The notes beneath the pieces were generated by a model, which saw nothing but the letters and a program-made list of their open reading frames with translations, had not been told where the DNA came from and searched no databases. Shown here one piece after another: positions 53,026 through 61,397 of a stretch of 64,000 bases of DNA; the first letter of the stretch is position 1, and each line of letters begins with the position of its first letter. Source of the DNA: Jiangella anatolica. GTDB lineage: Bacteria; Actinomycetota; Actinomycetes; Jiangellales; Jiangellaceae. The translations under genes and the position numbers were made by a program. The stretch covers positions 1-64,000 of the forward strand of contig NZ_POTW01000030.1 of the NCBI RefSeq assembly GCF_003236295.1, given 5' to 3'.

Positions 53026-54668
53026 CCGCGCGCTCGGCCACACCGATGCCGATCACCAGGCGCCACGCGATCGGCGCCGGGCTCGGCGCGGCCGTCGCCC
53101 TGGTGACGGCGACCGCACCGGCCGCCGCCCGCCCGGTCCGTGCGGCCGGCGCCGGCGGCGGGCTCGAGCCGACGACGTTGTGGTCGCGTGGCGAGAACGG
53201 CTGGGTCGACTTCCGCGTCCACGCCGTGGACGTGACACCGGCCGGGACGGTGCTGGCCCTCAGCGAGGCGCGGGTCGGGACGAGCGCCGACGACGGGCCG
53301 AAGGACCTGGTCCTGCGCCGCAGCACCGACGGCGGCCGGACCTGGGGGCCCACGACGTTCATCGAGGATCACCACGGCGGGGCGTGGGCGAACCCGACGC
53401 CCGTTGTCGACCTGCGCACCGGCCGGATCACCGTCTTCTACGCCCTGAACGCGGCGGGCCGATCCTCGCGGGTGTTCCGGCGCGCGTCGGCCGACGACGG
53501 CCGCAGCTGGAGCGACCCGATCGAGGTCACGGACCTGTTCGAGGGGAACGAGCGCGGGTGGACGTTCCACCTGCCCGGGCCGGGCCGCGGCATCCAGCTC
53601 GCCGACGGCCGCCTCCTGGTCGAGGTCTGGCACCGCCGGTCGATCGACCTGCCCGCCGCCGACCGCGACTACAGCGTGAGCGTCGTCTACAGCGACGACG
53701 GAGGCCGGACCTGGGCCTGGGGCGGCATCGTGCCCGACCCCGCGGGCCTGGGGCTGGACGAGGCGCGGATCGCCCAGCTCGCCACGGGCGAGGTGATCGT
53801 GAACTCGAGGCTCGCGAGCGGCGTGAGCAACACCAGCCGTGCCGTCGCGCGAAGCCGCGACGGCGGCCGCACGTTCACCGATGCCGCGGTCGAGACGAAC
53901 ATCGCTCCGCATGCGGGCATCGCCGCCGGCCTGGCCACCCGGGTGGACCGCAACGGCGTCGAGCGCGTCGTGTACACCAGCCCGGTCAGGGGCACCGGGC
54001 GGGACACGTTGTACGCGCGGCTCAGCCACGACGGCGCGGAGTCGTGGTCGTGGGGCCGTGTGATCGACGACGCCCGGGCCGGCTACTCCGATGTCGTCTG
54101 GCTCGACGACGACATGTTGCTCGTCCTCTACAGCAGGCTCGGCGGGTCCGGAGTGGAGACGCTCGACGTCGTCGCGGCTCGGTTCGACCTCGCCTGGCTC
54201 ACCCAAGGTCGCGACGACGTGGATGGCGGACCTGTCGGCTTCCTTCATACGTACCAGGTGGAAGGTCTCCGTGCGGAGACCACCGTCCCGCGGGCGCCGA
54301 TGATCATCGAGCCGGCCGCCGGCGGCTCGGCCGTGACACATGTCCCCGCCGACGCACCGGACGACGCCCACGCCGTGACCATCGTCCCGGCGGCCTCCCG
54401 TCCCCACCTCCTCCGCTGCCGCTTCCGCAGGCCGGACGCGACACCAGGCGGCGCCGACGTGGTGGTCGAGGTCGACGGGCGGCCGCGTGGCGGCGTCGTG
54501 GCCACCTCGGGCGCCGACCCGTTCCTCGATGTCGATCTCGGGATCATCCCGGTCCGCGCGGGCCGGCCGGTGCGTGTCGCGTTCCGCGCGGCCGGGCCGG
54601 GTCCCGACGGCGACTCGCATGCCTTCCAGATCGACGCGATCTCGCTCGTCCCGCGGAGCAGCGCCTGA
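53022..54668 (+). CDS. Exo-sialidase (GH33-type) with Tat signal
   Basis: A 548-residue secreted six-bladed propeller. The twin-arginine signal is TRRHAIGAGLGAAVALVTA. The first strand DFRVHAVDVTPAGTVLALSEAR is a variant of the FRIP motif that supplies the first catalytic-site arginine. Four Asp boxes are readable: STDGGRTWG, SADDGRSWS, SDDGGRTWA and SRDGGRTFT. A C-terminal beta domain (about 415-548) follows. The enzyme would remove terminal sialic acid or a related nonulosonic acid. FRVH in place of FRIP and the absence of sialic-acid catabolic genes nearby leave the substrate open. Overlaps the LacI gene by ATGA. Confidence 0.82.
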   Translation: MTARSATPMPITRRHAIGAGLGAAVALVTATAPAAARPVRAAGAGGGLEPTTLWSRGENGWVDFRVHAVDVTPAGTVLALSEARVGTSADDGPKDLVLRRSTDGGRTWGPTTFIEDHHGGAWANPTPVVDLRTGRITVFYALNAAGRSSRVFRRASADDGRSWSDPIEVTDLFEGNERGWTFHLPGPGRGIQLADGRLLVEVWHRRSIDLPAADRDYSVSVVYSDDGGRTWAWGGIVPDPAGLGLDEARIAQLATGEVIVNSRLASGVSNTSRAVARSRDGGRTFTDAAVETNIAPHAGIAAGLATRVDRNGVERVVYTSPVRGTGRDTLYARLSHDGAESWSWGRVIDDARAGYSDVVWLDDDMLLVLYSRLGGSGVETLDVVAARFDLAWLTQGRDDVDGGPVGFLHTYQVEGLRAETTVPRAPMIIEPAAGGSAVTHVPADAPDDAHAVTIVPAASRPHLLRCRFRRPDATPGGADVVVEVDGRPRGGVVATSGADPFLDVDLGIIPVRAGRPVRVAFRAAGPGPDGDSHAFQIDAISLVPRSSA

Positions 54669-54720
54669 CCGCGCCCGATCCATGAACCCGCGAAACCATC
54701 ACTACCGCCACGGAGGCACG

Positions 54721-55653
54721 GTGCAGAAGGTCATTCACTACGAGCGCGGCCTGGAGAAGTACAAGCCGTTGCGCAACGTCGTCACGTACGACGACTTCGA
54801 TCGTGGCTTCAACGGCTGGCTGGACCTGACGCCGAACTTCGTCAACGACGACTACCGGCACTACCCGTCCGAGGTGGACCTCGCCAGCTGGGCACCCTCG
54901 ATGATCAGCGCGGCGCCGATGCGCTTCGCCGCCACCCACGGGTCGATGGAGGGCACCTACTCGCTGAAGCTGAACACCAAGCCGGTCGCCAACCGCTACG
55001 AGGAGAAGCCGGCCGACGGGAGCATGGGGGTCGCGCTGAAGCGTCTCTCCAACTTCGACCCGAACATGCGCTACATCCAGATCGAGGCGTTCTACGCCTA
55101 CACCCCGCAGCAGGACCGGCTGGGATTCGGTGAGGAGGATCTGCGGGCGTTCGGCTTCTACTTCGACCTGCAGGACCACGAGTACCGCTGGATGCCCGGC
55201 GTGCGCTACGTGAACTCCGTCAACGGCGAGCTCACCAAGAAGTGGCAGTACTGGAAGGTCGCCGACGGAGTGACCAAGAAGGACTGGTGCTACGGGCGTG
55301 AGGACGGCTGGCAGCGCCCCGGGGTCGACAACCTCTGGTACGGCCGCCGCCATGCCGACGGCTCGGCCGACGCCTTCCAGTGGGTACCCGACGGCGAGCA
55401 GGACCTGCTCTACAACGAGAGCCCGGACAAGCTCAACTGGCTGTACTTCCGTCTGCTCATCGACTTCCAGCGTCGCGAGTACGTCGAGTTGCAGAGCATG
55501 GACCGGACGTTCGATCTGCGCGGTCTGACGCCGACGCTCGTCACGCCGTACAAGAGCATCACGAACCTGATCAACCCGATCTTCTTCGTCGAGACCGACA
55601 CGAATCGCAGCGTGAATCTCTTCCTCGATTCCGTCGTGTACTCGACGGAATGA
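54721..55653 (+). CDS. Uncharacterised protein of a sialidase operon
   Basis: A 310-residue soluble protein that I do not recognise. It has no signal peptide and no membrane segment. Aromatic content is high: DDFDRGFNGWLDLTPNF, YRHYPSEVDLASWAPSM, QDHEYRWMPGVRYVNS and YFRLLIDFQRREYVELQSMDR, a pattern of long beta strands like a concanavalin-type jelly roll. Together with the next small protein it may bind or process the imported glycan. I chose the GTG at 54721, after GGAGG; the ATG at 54682 adds a His/Arg-rich leader. Confidence 0.65.
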   Translation: MQKVIHYERGLEKYKPLRNVVTYDDFDRGFNGWLDLTPNFVNDDYRHYPSEVDLASWAPSMISAAPMRFAATHGSMEGTYSLKLNTKPVANRYEEKPADGSMGVALKRLSNFDPNMRYIQIEAFYAYTPQQDRLGFGEEDLRAFGFYFDLQDHEYRWMPGVRYVNSVNGELTKKWQYWKVADGVTKKDWCYGREDGWQRPGVDNLWYGRRHADGSADAFQWVPDGEQDLLYNESPDKLNWLYFRLLIDFQRREYVELQSMDRTFDLRGLTPTLVTPYKSITNLINPIFFVETDTNRSVNLFLDSVVYSTE

Positions 55654-55692
55654 CCACAGCCCACCGTAGATCGACTCGGAAGGCCCTGCTCA

Positions 55693-56019
55693 GTGCGCAC
55701 CTTTGCCACCTCTGTCATCGAACGTCGTCTCGAGATCACCGCCGGCCACACCACCCACCCGTACGAGGCGGGCTGGGCCGGGGAGGCGGTCTTCTTCGTC
55801 CAGGTCGAAGGAGACCACCCGGACCTGTCGGTCCAGGCGCAGATCTCGCCTGACGGACTGCACTGGGTCGACCGCGGCCGTCCCTCCGTGGTGGCGGCGG
55901 ACGAGCAGATCGTCGCCATCGACCTGGCGAACTTCGGTGGCTGGCTCCGGCTGGCCTTCGCCGGCGCGACGCCGGAACGGCCGGCCACCGTGCTCGTTCA
56001 CCTCGCCCTCAAGGGCTGA
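55693..56019 (+). CDS. Small beta-rich protein, uncharacterised
   Basis: A 108-residue protein without signal peptide: FATSVIERRLEITAG, then EAVFFVQVEGDHPDLSVQAQISPDGLHWVDRG and GWLRLAFAG with RPATVLVHLALKG. It looks like a single Ig-like or jelly-roll beta sandwich; the DGLHWVDRG turn resembles structural proteins of phage heads and carbohydrate modules. GTG start with GGAAGG upstream. It lies between the unknown 310-residue protein and the transporter genes, so a partner role for one of these is likely. Confidence 0.6.
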   Translation: MRTFATSVIERRLEITAGHTTHPYEAGWAGEAVFFVQVEGDHPDLSVQAQISPDGLHWVDRGRPSVVAADEQIVAIDLANFGGWLRLAFAGATPERPATVLVHLALKG

Positions 56020-56065
56020 CGACACCAGAAGGATCGCCTCGATCGAGAGAGGAGGGACCGCAGCG

Positions 56066-56995
56066 ATGCTGCCGCAACTCATCCGCCGGCTCGGCCTCAT
56101 GATCTTCACCGTGTGGGGAGCCGTGAGCCTCACGTTCGTGATCCTGCGGCTCGCACCCGGCGACCAGGCCACCGTGCAGCTCGGGCCGGATGCGACCGCG
56201 GCCGACGTGTCCGCGTTGCGCGAGGAGCTCGGACTCAACCGGCCGATGCTGGTGCAGTACCTGGACTACCTGGGCTCGGCGCTCACCGGCGACTTCGGCG
56301 AGTCGTACCGCTTCCGCGACTCGGCGACGACGGTCATCCTCGATCGATTCCCCGCGACCGTCCTGCTCGCGGGCACCGCGACCGTGGTGGCGCTGACGAT
56401 CGGTCTGCTCCTGGGGATCCTGGCCGGTCGTGCGCCGGGAAAGCTCGCCGACCGCGCGATCTCCGGCATCACCCTGGTCATGCAGGCGATCCCGTCGTTC
56501 TGGTCGGGCATCATGCTGATCCTGCTGATGGCGCTGACACTGCGGCTCCTGCCGAGCGCGGGGTCCGGCGACCTTCAACATCTGGTGCTGCCGGCGGTCA
56601 CCCTCGCGATCCCGTTCACGGCGCTGGTCGCCCGGATCACGCGCAGCAGCGTCGCGGAGGTGACCGCGGAGCCGTACATCATGACGGCACGGTCGAAGGG
56701 GCTGCCCGAGCGGCTCGTGCTGAGCCGGCACGCCCTGCGCAACTCGGTGATCCCCGTGGTGGCCATCGTGTCCTTGCACATCGGCACCTTGATGGGCGGC
56801 GCGGTGATCGTCGAGCAGGTCTTCGCGTGGGAAGGGGTGGGGTCGCTCCTCGTCGGCGCGGTCGGCAACCGCGACTACGCCATCGTCCAAGGCACGACCG
56901 TGCTCCTGGCGATCGTCGTGGTGACGATGAACCTGCTCGCCGACGTCCTCAACGCCCGGCTGGATCCGCGCATCCGAGCGGGGGTGGCGTCATGA
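56066..56995 (+). CDS. Peptide-type ABC transporter permease, DppB type
   Basis: A 309-residue permease with six membrane helices. FTVWGAVSLTFVILRLAPGDQA is the typical DppB/OppB N-terminus; the EAA loop reads RSKGLPERLVLSRHALRNSVIPVV; GGAVIVEQVFAWEGVGSLL is the C-terminal signature. GAGGAGG precedes the ATG. Although named for peptides, this transporter class also carries sialic acid (the SatABCD system) and plant or nickel ligands, and the operon context favours a glycan here. The stop overlaps the ATG of the partner permease (ATGA). Confidence 0.95.
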   Translation: MLPQLIRRLGLMIFTVWGAVSLTFVILRLAPGDQATVQLGPDATAADVSALREELGLNRPMLVQYLDYLGSALTGDFGESYRFRDSATTVILDRFPATVLLAGTATVVALTIGLLLGILAGRAPGKLADRAISGITLVMQAIPSFWSGIMLILLMALTLRLLPSAGSGDLQHLVLPAVTLAIPFTALVARITRSSVAEVTAEPYIMTARSKGLPERLVLSRHALRNSVIPVVAIVSLHIGTLMGGAVIVEQVFAWEGVGSLLVGAVGNRDYAIVQGTTVLLAIVVVTMNLLADVLNARLDPRIRAGVAS

Positions 56996-57885
56996 CGACG
57001 ATGGGGCTGGTGCAGAACCCGGCGCCGCCGGCGCCGCTGGCGCCGGCGCGGGCCCGCCGCACCAGGGTGCGCCGCGTGGTCGCCGCCCTCCCGATCGTGG
57101 TCTTCGGCCTGTACGTCGTCGCGGCGATCATCGGCCCGCTGTTCATCGACTACTCCCCGGTTGGCGGAGAGCTCGACGACCGGCTCCTGCCGCCCGGCTC
57201 GGTGCTCAGCGACGGCGGCACGGCCCTGTTCGGCACCGACGCACTCGGCCGCGACCTGTTCGGCCAGGTCGTCTACGGCGCCCGCACGTCGGTGTTCATC
57301 GGCACGCTCGTGGTCCTGATCAGCGCTTTGGTCGGGCTGGCGGTCGGTACGGTCGCGGGGTATCGGGGCGGCACGACCGACCTCGTGGCGTCACGCGTCA
57401 TCGACGTCCTGCTCGCCTTCCCCGGCATCCTGCTGGCCATCGTCATCGCCGGTGTGTTCGACCGAAGCCTCGCCATCGTCGTCATCGCGCTGAGCGTGAC
57501 CAACTGGATCGGCTTCGCCCGTCTCTCGCGGTCGATGGCCATGTCTCTGCGGGAGCGCGACTGGGTCAAGTCGGCGACGGTGATGGGCGTGCGGCGCCGA
57601 CGCATCATCGCGCGGCACATCCTGCCGTTCATCGCCGGGCCCACGTTCGCCCTGGCGACCACCGAGTTCGCCGGCGCCATTCTGGCTGAAGCTTCGCTGA
57701 GCTTCCTCGGGCTCGGCCTGCCGTCGGCGTCGGTGTCCTGGGGGCAGACCATCGCCGCCGGAAAGGAGTACCTCGCCAGCGCTTGGTGGATCTCCGCCAT
57801 CCCTGGAATCGCGCTCGCGCTGCTCGTCATCTGCGTGGGCTTCACCGGAGATCGACTCACCCGTTACTTCGGCCGAAGGCGATGA
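56992..57885 (+). CDS. Peptide-type ABC transporter permease, DppC type
   Basis: A 297-residue permease. LFGTDALGRDLFGQVVYGARTS is the DppC/OppC family motif after the first helix; the EAA loop is SATVMGVRRRRIIARHILPFI and the C-terminal part has ILAEASLSFLGLGLPSASVSWGQ. It overlaps the DppB-type gene by ATGA. The receptor gene follows after 60 bases. Confidence 0.95.
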   Translation: MTTMGLVQNPAPPAPLAPARARRTRVRRVVAALPIVVFGLYVVAAIIGPLFIDYSPVGGELDDRLLPPGSVLSDGGTALFGTDALGRDLFGQVVYGARTSVFIGTLVVLISALVGLAVGTVAGYRGGTTDLVASRVIDVLLAFPGILLAIVIAGVFDRSLAIVVIALSVTNWIGFARLSRSMAMSLRERDWVKSATVMGVRRRRIIARHILPFIAGPTFALATTEFAGAILAEASLSFLGLGLPSASVSWGQTIAAGKEYLASAWWISAIPGIALALLVICVGFTGDRLTRYFGRRR

Positions 57886-57945
57886 CGAGACGTCAGCAGG
57901 TGCATCACACACACAGTCGAACGCAGCTCAGTGAGGAGCAAGGCA

Positions 57946-59460
57946 ATGAGATCCCTACGACACTCCGCCATGATGGCGACCGCACTTCTCGGTCTGCTCG
58001 CAGCCGCGGCCTGCGGCGGCGACGACGACTCCACCGAAGGCGGTGGTGGTGAAGCAGGTGGTGGCGAGATCGCCGTCGCCGGTCAGTTCCCCACCGAGTC
58101 CATCGACCCGAACGGGCCCCTGGCCATCGACGGCGGCACCCGTGTCGCGTCGATCCAGCTGTACAGCCCGCTGCTGCAGACGATCGGACCGGGCGAGTTC
58201 GACCCGGCCGCCGCGGAGAGCTGGGAGATCAACGACACCGCGACGGAGTTCACCTTCACGTTGCGCGAGGGGATCACCTTCTCCGACGGCTCGCCGATCA
58301 CGGGGCAGGACGTGGCCGCGTCGTTCGAGCGCACCGTCGCGTCCGACAGCCCGTTCTCCGCGAACTTCGTCAACGTCAGCGTCGCGGCGACCGACACCAC
58401 GGTGACGTTCACGACGGCCGAGCCCGACCCGGCTCTTCCGGCCAAGCTGACCGGACTCATGATCACCCCGGCCAGCGCCACCGAAGACAGCTACCTGGGC
58501 ACACCGGTCACCTCCGGCCCGTTCAAGGTGGAGTCGTTCACGCCTGGTGGCGACCTCGTCATGGTCCCCAACGAGAACTACTGGGGGGAGCAACCGAGCG
58601 TCGACCAGCTCACCATCCGGTCGATCCCCGAGGTCGCGGCGAGGGTCACCGCCCTGGAGACCGGCGAGCTCGACGTGATCTGGGGCATCTCCGACGACCA
58701 GGTGGCGCAGCTGGGCGGCAACACGGAGGTCGAGGTCGTCTCCGCGGTCGGTTCCGGCGTCCTCACGATGTGGATGAACGCCTCCACGCCGGCGCTGGAG
58801 AAGGCCGAGGTGCGGCGGGCGCTGTGGCAGGCCGTCGACTTCGACAAGAAGATCGACGCCCTCTATCCGGAGAGCGGCGAGCCCGCGGACTCCGTCATCG
58901 CCCCCACGGTGTTCGGCTACGCGCCGCAGGAGCCGGTGGTCTACGACCCCGAGGCGGCGAGGCAGGCGCTGATCGACGCCGGGTTCGACTTCGACACAAC
59001 GTTGCGCTTCCACTTCTCCCAGACGCAGTTCCGGCAATGGGTGGACTCGGTCGTGTCCGATCTGGCCGCGATCGGTGTCAAGGTCGAGGCGCTGGAGAAG
59101 GAGCAGGCCGTCTACACCGAGGACCTGCTGGCCCTGAACTGGGACATCAACATCCAGCAGGTCGGCACGCTCGGGTTGGACGCCTCGTACAACCTCGGCC
59201 GGCTCTACACCTGCGCCGCGGAGCGGACCGGCTACTGCAACCCGGAGCTGGACGAGATGCTGCGGCGGGCCGGTACCTCCGTCGATCCTGCCGAGCGGGA
59301 GGCCGCCTACGCCGAGGCGACGGAACTGATCTGGACCGAGGCCGTGGGCATGTACCCGATGTTCGTGAAGAACCTCTTCGCCACTCGGACGTCGGTGTCC
59401 GGCTTCGAACCCGACGGTGAGGGGTTGCCGCGATTCGACACGGTCTCGGTTGATGAGTGA
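57946..59460 (+). CDS. Peptide-type ABC receptor lipoprotein
   Basis: A 504-residue cluster-C (DppA/OppA-like) binding protein. The signal peptide ends in the lipobox LAAAAC (Cys23) and an acidic Gly-rich linker follows. Family landmarks are YSPLLQTIGPGEFDPAAAESWEI, FTLREGITFSDGSPITGQDVAASFERT, GPFKVESF and NENYWGEQPSVDQLTIR. The C-terminal half has VRRALWQAVDFDKKIDALYP. GAGGAGCAAGG precedes the ATG at 57946. The preceding sialidase and following lyases suggest an oligosaccharide or sugar-acid ligand rather than a peptide, but this is inference. Confidence 0.94.
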   Translation: MRSLRHSAMMATALLGLLAAAACGGDDDSTEGGGGEAGGGEIAVAGQFPTESIDPNGPLAIDGGTRVASIQLYSPLLQTIGPGEFDPAAAESWEINDTATEFTFTLREGITFSDGSPITGQDVAASFERTVASDSPFSANFVNVSVAATDTTVTFTTAEPDPALPAKLTGLMITPASATEDSYLGTPVTSGPFKVESFTPGGDLVMVPNENYWGEQPSVDQLTIRSIPEVAARVTALETGELDVIWGISDDQVAQLGGNTEVEVVSAVGSGVLTMWMNASTPALEKAEVRRALWQAVDFDKKIDALYPESGEPADSVIAPTVFGYAPQEPVVYDPEAARQALIDAGFDFDTTLRFHFSQTQFRQWVDSVVSDLAAIGVKVEALEKEQAVYTEDLLALNWDINIQQVGTLGLDASYNLGRLYTCAAERTGYCNPELDEMLRRAGTSVDPAEREAAYAEATELIWTEAVGMYPMFVKNLFATRTSVSGFEPDGEGLPRFDTVSVDE

Positions 59461-60517
59461 CAGGCACCCCGGGTCGACGAGCACGACGGCAGTGATGTCC
59501 GGCCGTGTCCCGGCGGGGTCCCGGTCCGCCGGGACCCTCCGGGTCAGGGAGCTGAGGATCACGCTGCCCGGCCCGCGGGGCATGGCCGACGTCGTCGACG
59601 GCGTCTCCTTCGACATGGTGGAAGGGCGCACGACCGGCCTGATCGGCGAGTCCGGCAGCGGCAAGTCGCTGACGGCGATGGCTATGGTCGGCCTGGTCCC
59701 GGAGACGGCTGTGGTCAGCGGGCAGGTGCTCCTGGGCGACGAGGACCTGCTCACGGCCGGCCGCGCGCGGATCAGGCAGGTCAGGGGGACCGAGATCTCG
59801 GTCGTGTTCCAGGACCCGTCGACCGCGCTCAACCCGACGATGACCATCGGTGACCAGGTCGGCGAGATCCTGCGGAGCCGAGGGCTGTCCAGGAGCCAGG
59901 CGCGGGAGCGAGCCGCGGACCTCCTCGAGCATGTCGGAATTCCGGACGCCGCAAATCGCGTGCGCGCCTACCCGCACGAGTTCTCCGGCGGGATGCGTCA
60001 GCGCGCGATGATCGCCCTGGCGCTCGCCGGCGGGCCGAGGTTCATCCTGGCCGACGAACCGACGACGGCGCTCGACGTCACCGTGCAAGCCCGGATCCTC
60101 GACCTGCTGGGCCGCCTCCGCGACGAGGACCACCTGTCCATGTTGCTGGTCAGCCACGACCTGCGGGTGATGTCGCACGTCGCCGACGACCTCGTCGTCA
60201 TGTACGCGGGCCGGGTCTGCGAGCGCGGCGGTGCCAAGGCGGTCCTCAACCGGCCGCTGCATCCCTACACCGACGCCCTGGTGCGCAGCGTTCCATCGGT
60301 GCACGTCGAGTCGGCGATCGCCGACCCGCTGCCGGGCAGCCCGGCCAATCCGTTCGACCGCCCGGCCGGGTGTCCGTTCAATCCGCGCTGTCCGCGCGCG
60401 GAGGACCGATGCCGGACCGAGGTGCCTGCGCTGCGCGAGATCGCCCCGGGCCGTCTCAGCGCCTGCCACTTCGCGGAGCTTGCGGAGCGAACATCAGACA
60501 CAGTGCCGAGGAACTGA
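59453..60517 (+). CDS. Peptide-type ABC transporter ATPase, DppD type
   Basis: A 354-residue ATPase. Walker A is GESGSGKS, the signature motif FSGGMRQRAMIALALAG, Walker B FILADEPTTALD, and the H-loop LLVSHDLRVMSH. The C-terminal segment has the oligopeptide-transporter Cys cluster (AGCPFNPRCPRAEDRCR), which in DppD-type proteins binds an iron-sulfur cluster. The ATG at 59453 overlaps the receptor gene by eight bases; an internal ATG at 59495 is the alternative. Confidence 0.95.
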   Translation: MSDRHPGSTSTTAVMSGRVPAGSRSAGTLRVRELRITLPGPRGMADVVDGVSFDMVEGRTTGLIGESGSGKSLTAMAMVGLVPETAVVSGQVLLGDEDLLTAGRARIRQVRGTEISVVFQDPSTALNPTMTIGDQVGEILRSRGLSRSQARERAADLLEHVGIPDAANRVRAYPHEFSGGMRQRAMIALALAGGPRFILADEPTTALDVTVQARILDLLGRLRDEDHLSMLLVSHDLRVMSHVADDLVVMYAGRVCERGGAKAVLNRPLHPYTDALVRSVPSVHVESAIADPLPGSPANPFDRPAGCPFNPRCPRAEDRCRTEVPALREIAPGRLSACHFAELAERTSDTVPRN

Positions 60518-60518
60518 C

Positions 60519-61343
60519 ATGACGGATGCTGCCGGCCTGCGCATCACGGACCTCACCGTGACCTACCCCGGGCCTCGCGCCGCCGGCCTCGTCGGCCGGC
60601 GAACGCCCATCACGGCGGTCGACGCCGTCAGCCTCGACGTCGCGCCGGACGAGACCGTCGCCCTCGTCGGAGAGTCGGGGTCCGGCAAGTCGACGATCGC
60701 GCGCGCGGTGGTGGGGCTCGTCGCTCCGTCGGCCGGCTCCATCGAGTTCGACGGGGCATCGCTGTTGAATCTGCGTCCACGGGACCAGTGGGCGCGGCGG
60801 AACATCGCGATGATCTTCCAGGATCCCCGGTCCGCGCTGAACCCGCGCCTGTCGGCAGCGGCCTCCATCAGCGAGGCCTGGGAGGCACACCCCGACGTCG
60901 CTCCGGAGGGCGTTCGCCGTGATCAGCGACGGCGACGGGCAGCGGTCGTCGACCTGCTGGCCCAGGTCGGGCTGGATCCCGACGTCGCGGGAAAGCGCCC
61001 GACGGCGCTGTCCGGCGGGCAGTGCCAGCGGGTCAGCATCGCGCGAGCGCTGGCACTGAGCCCACGGCTGCTCATCTGTGATGAGGCGGTGTCCGCACTC
61101 GACGTATCGGTCCAGGCCCAGGTGCTGAAGCTGCTGGTGAGCGTGCGTGAGGCGCGCTCGCTCTCGATGCTCTTCATCACGCACGACCTCGGGGTGGTGC
61201 GTCAGGTCGCCGACCGCGTCGCGGTCATGCGTCACGGCGAGCTGGTCGAGAGCGCCGACGTCCACACGCTCTTCACGGCACCGCAGCACGACTACACCCG
61301 GGAACTCCTCTCCGCCGCCGTCGACCTCGACGTGAGGAGCTGA
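60519..61343 (+). CDS. Peptide-type ABC transporter ATPase, DppF type
   Basis: A 274-residue ATPase, partner of the previous one. Walker A is GESGSGKST, signature SGGQCQRVSIARALAL, Walker B LLICDEAVSALD, H-loop LFITHDLGVV. It is shorter than most DppF proteins and lacks their C-terminal oligopeptide/iron-sulfur extension, ending at LLSAAVDLDVRS. The last codons and the trailer of this gene (from about 61320) are repeated after the first lyase gene at 63251-63281, marking the edge of a tandem duplication. Confidence 0.94.
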   Translation: MTDAAGLRITDLTVTYPGPRAAGLVGRRTPITAVDAVSLDVAPDETVALVGESGSGKSTIARAVVGLVAPSAGSIEFDGASLLNLRPRDQWARRNIAMIFQDPRSALNPRLSAAASISEAWEAHPDVAPEGVRRDQRRRRAAVVDLLAQVGLDPDVAGKRPTALSGGQCQRVSIARALALSPRLLICDEAVSALDVSVQAQVLKLLVSVREARSLSMLFITHDLGVVRQVADRVAVMRHGELVESADVHTLFTAPQHDYTRELLSAAVDLDVRS

Positions 61344-61397
61344 CCACCGCACGGCACGTCCTCGTCCGCAGTGAGAGCACCCCAAGGAGAAGGACAG

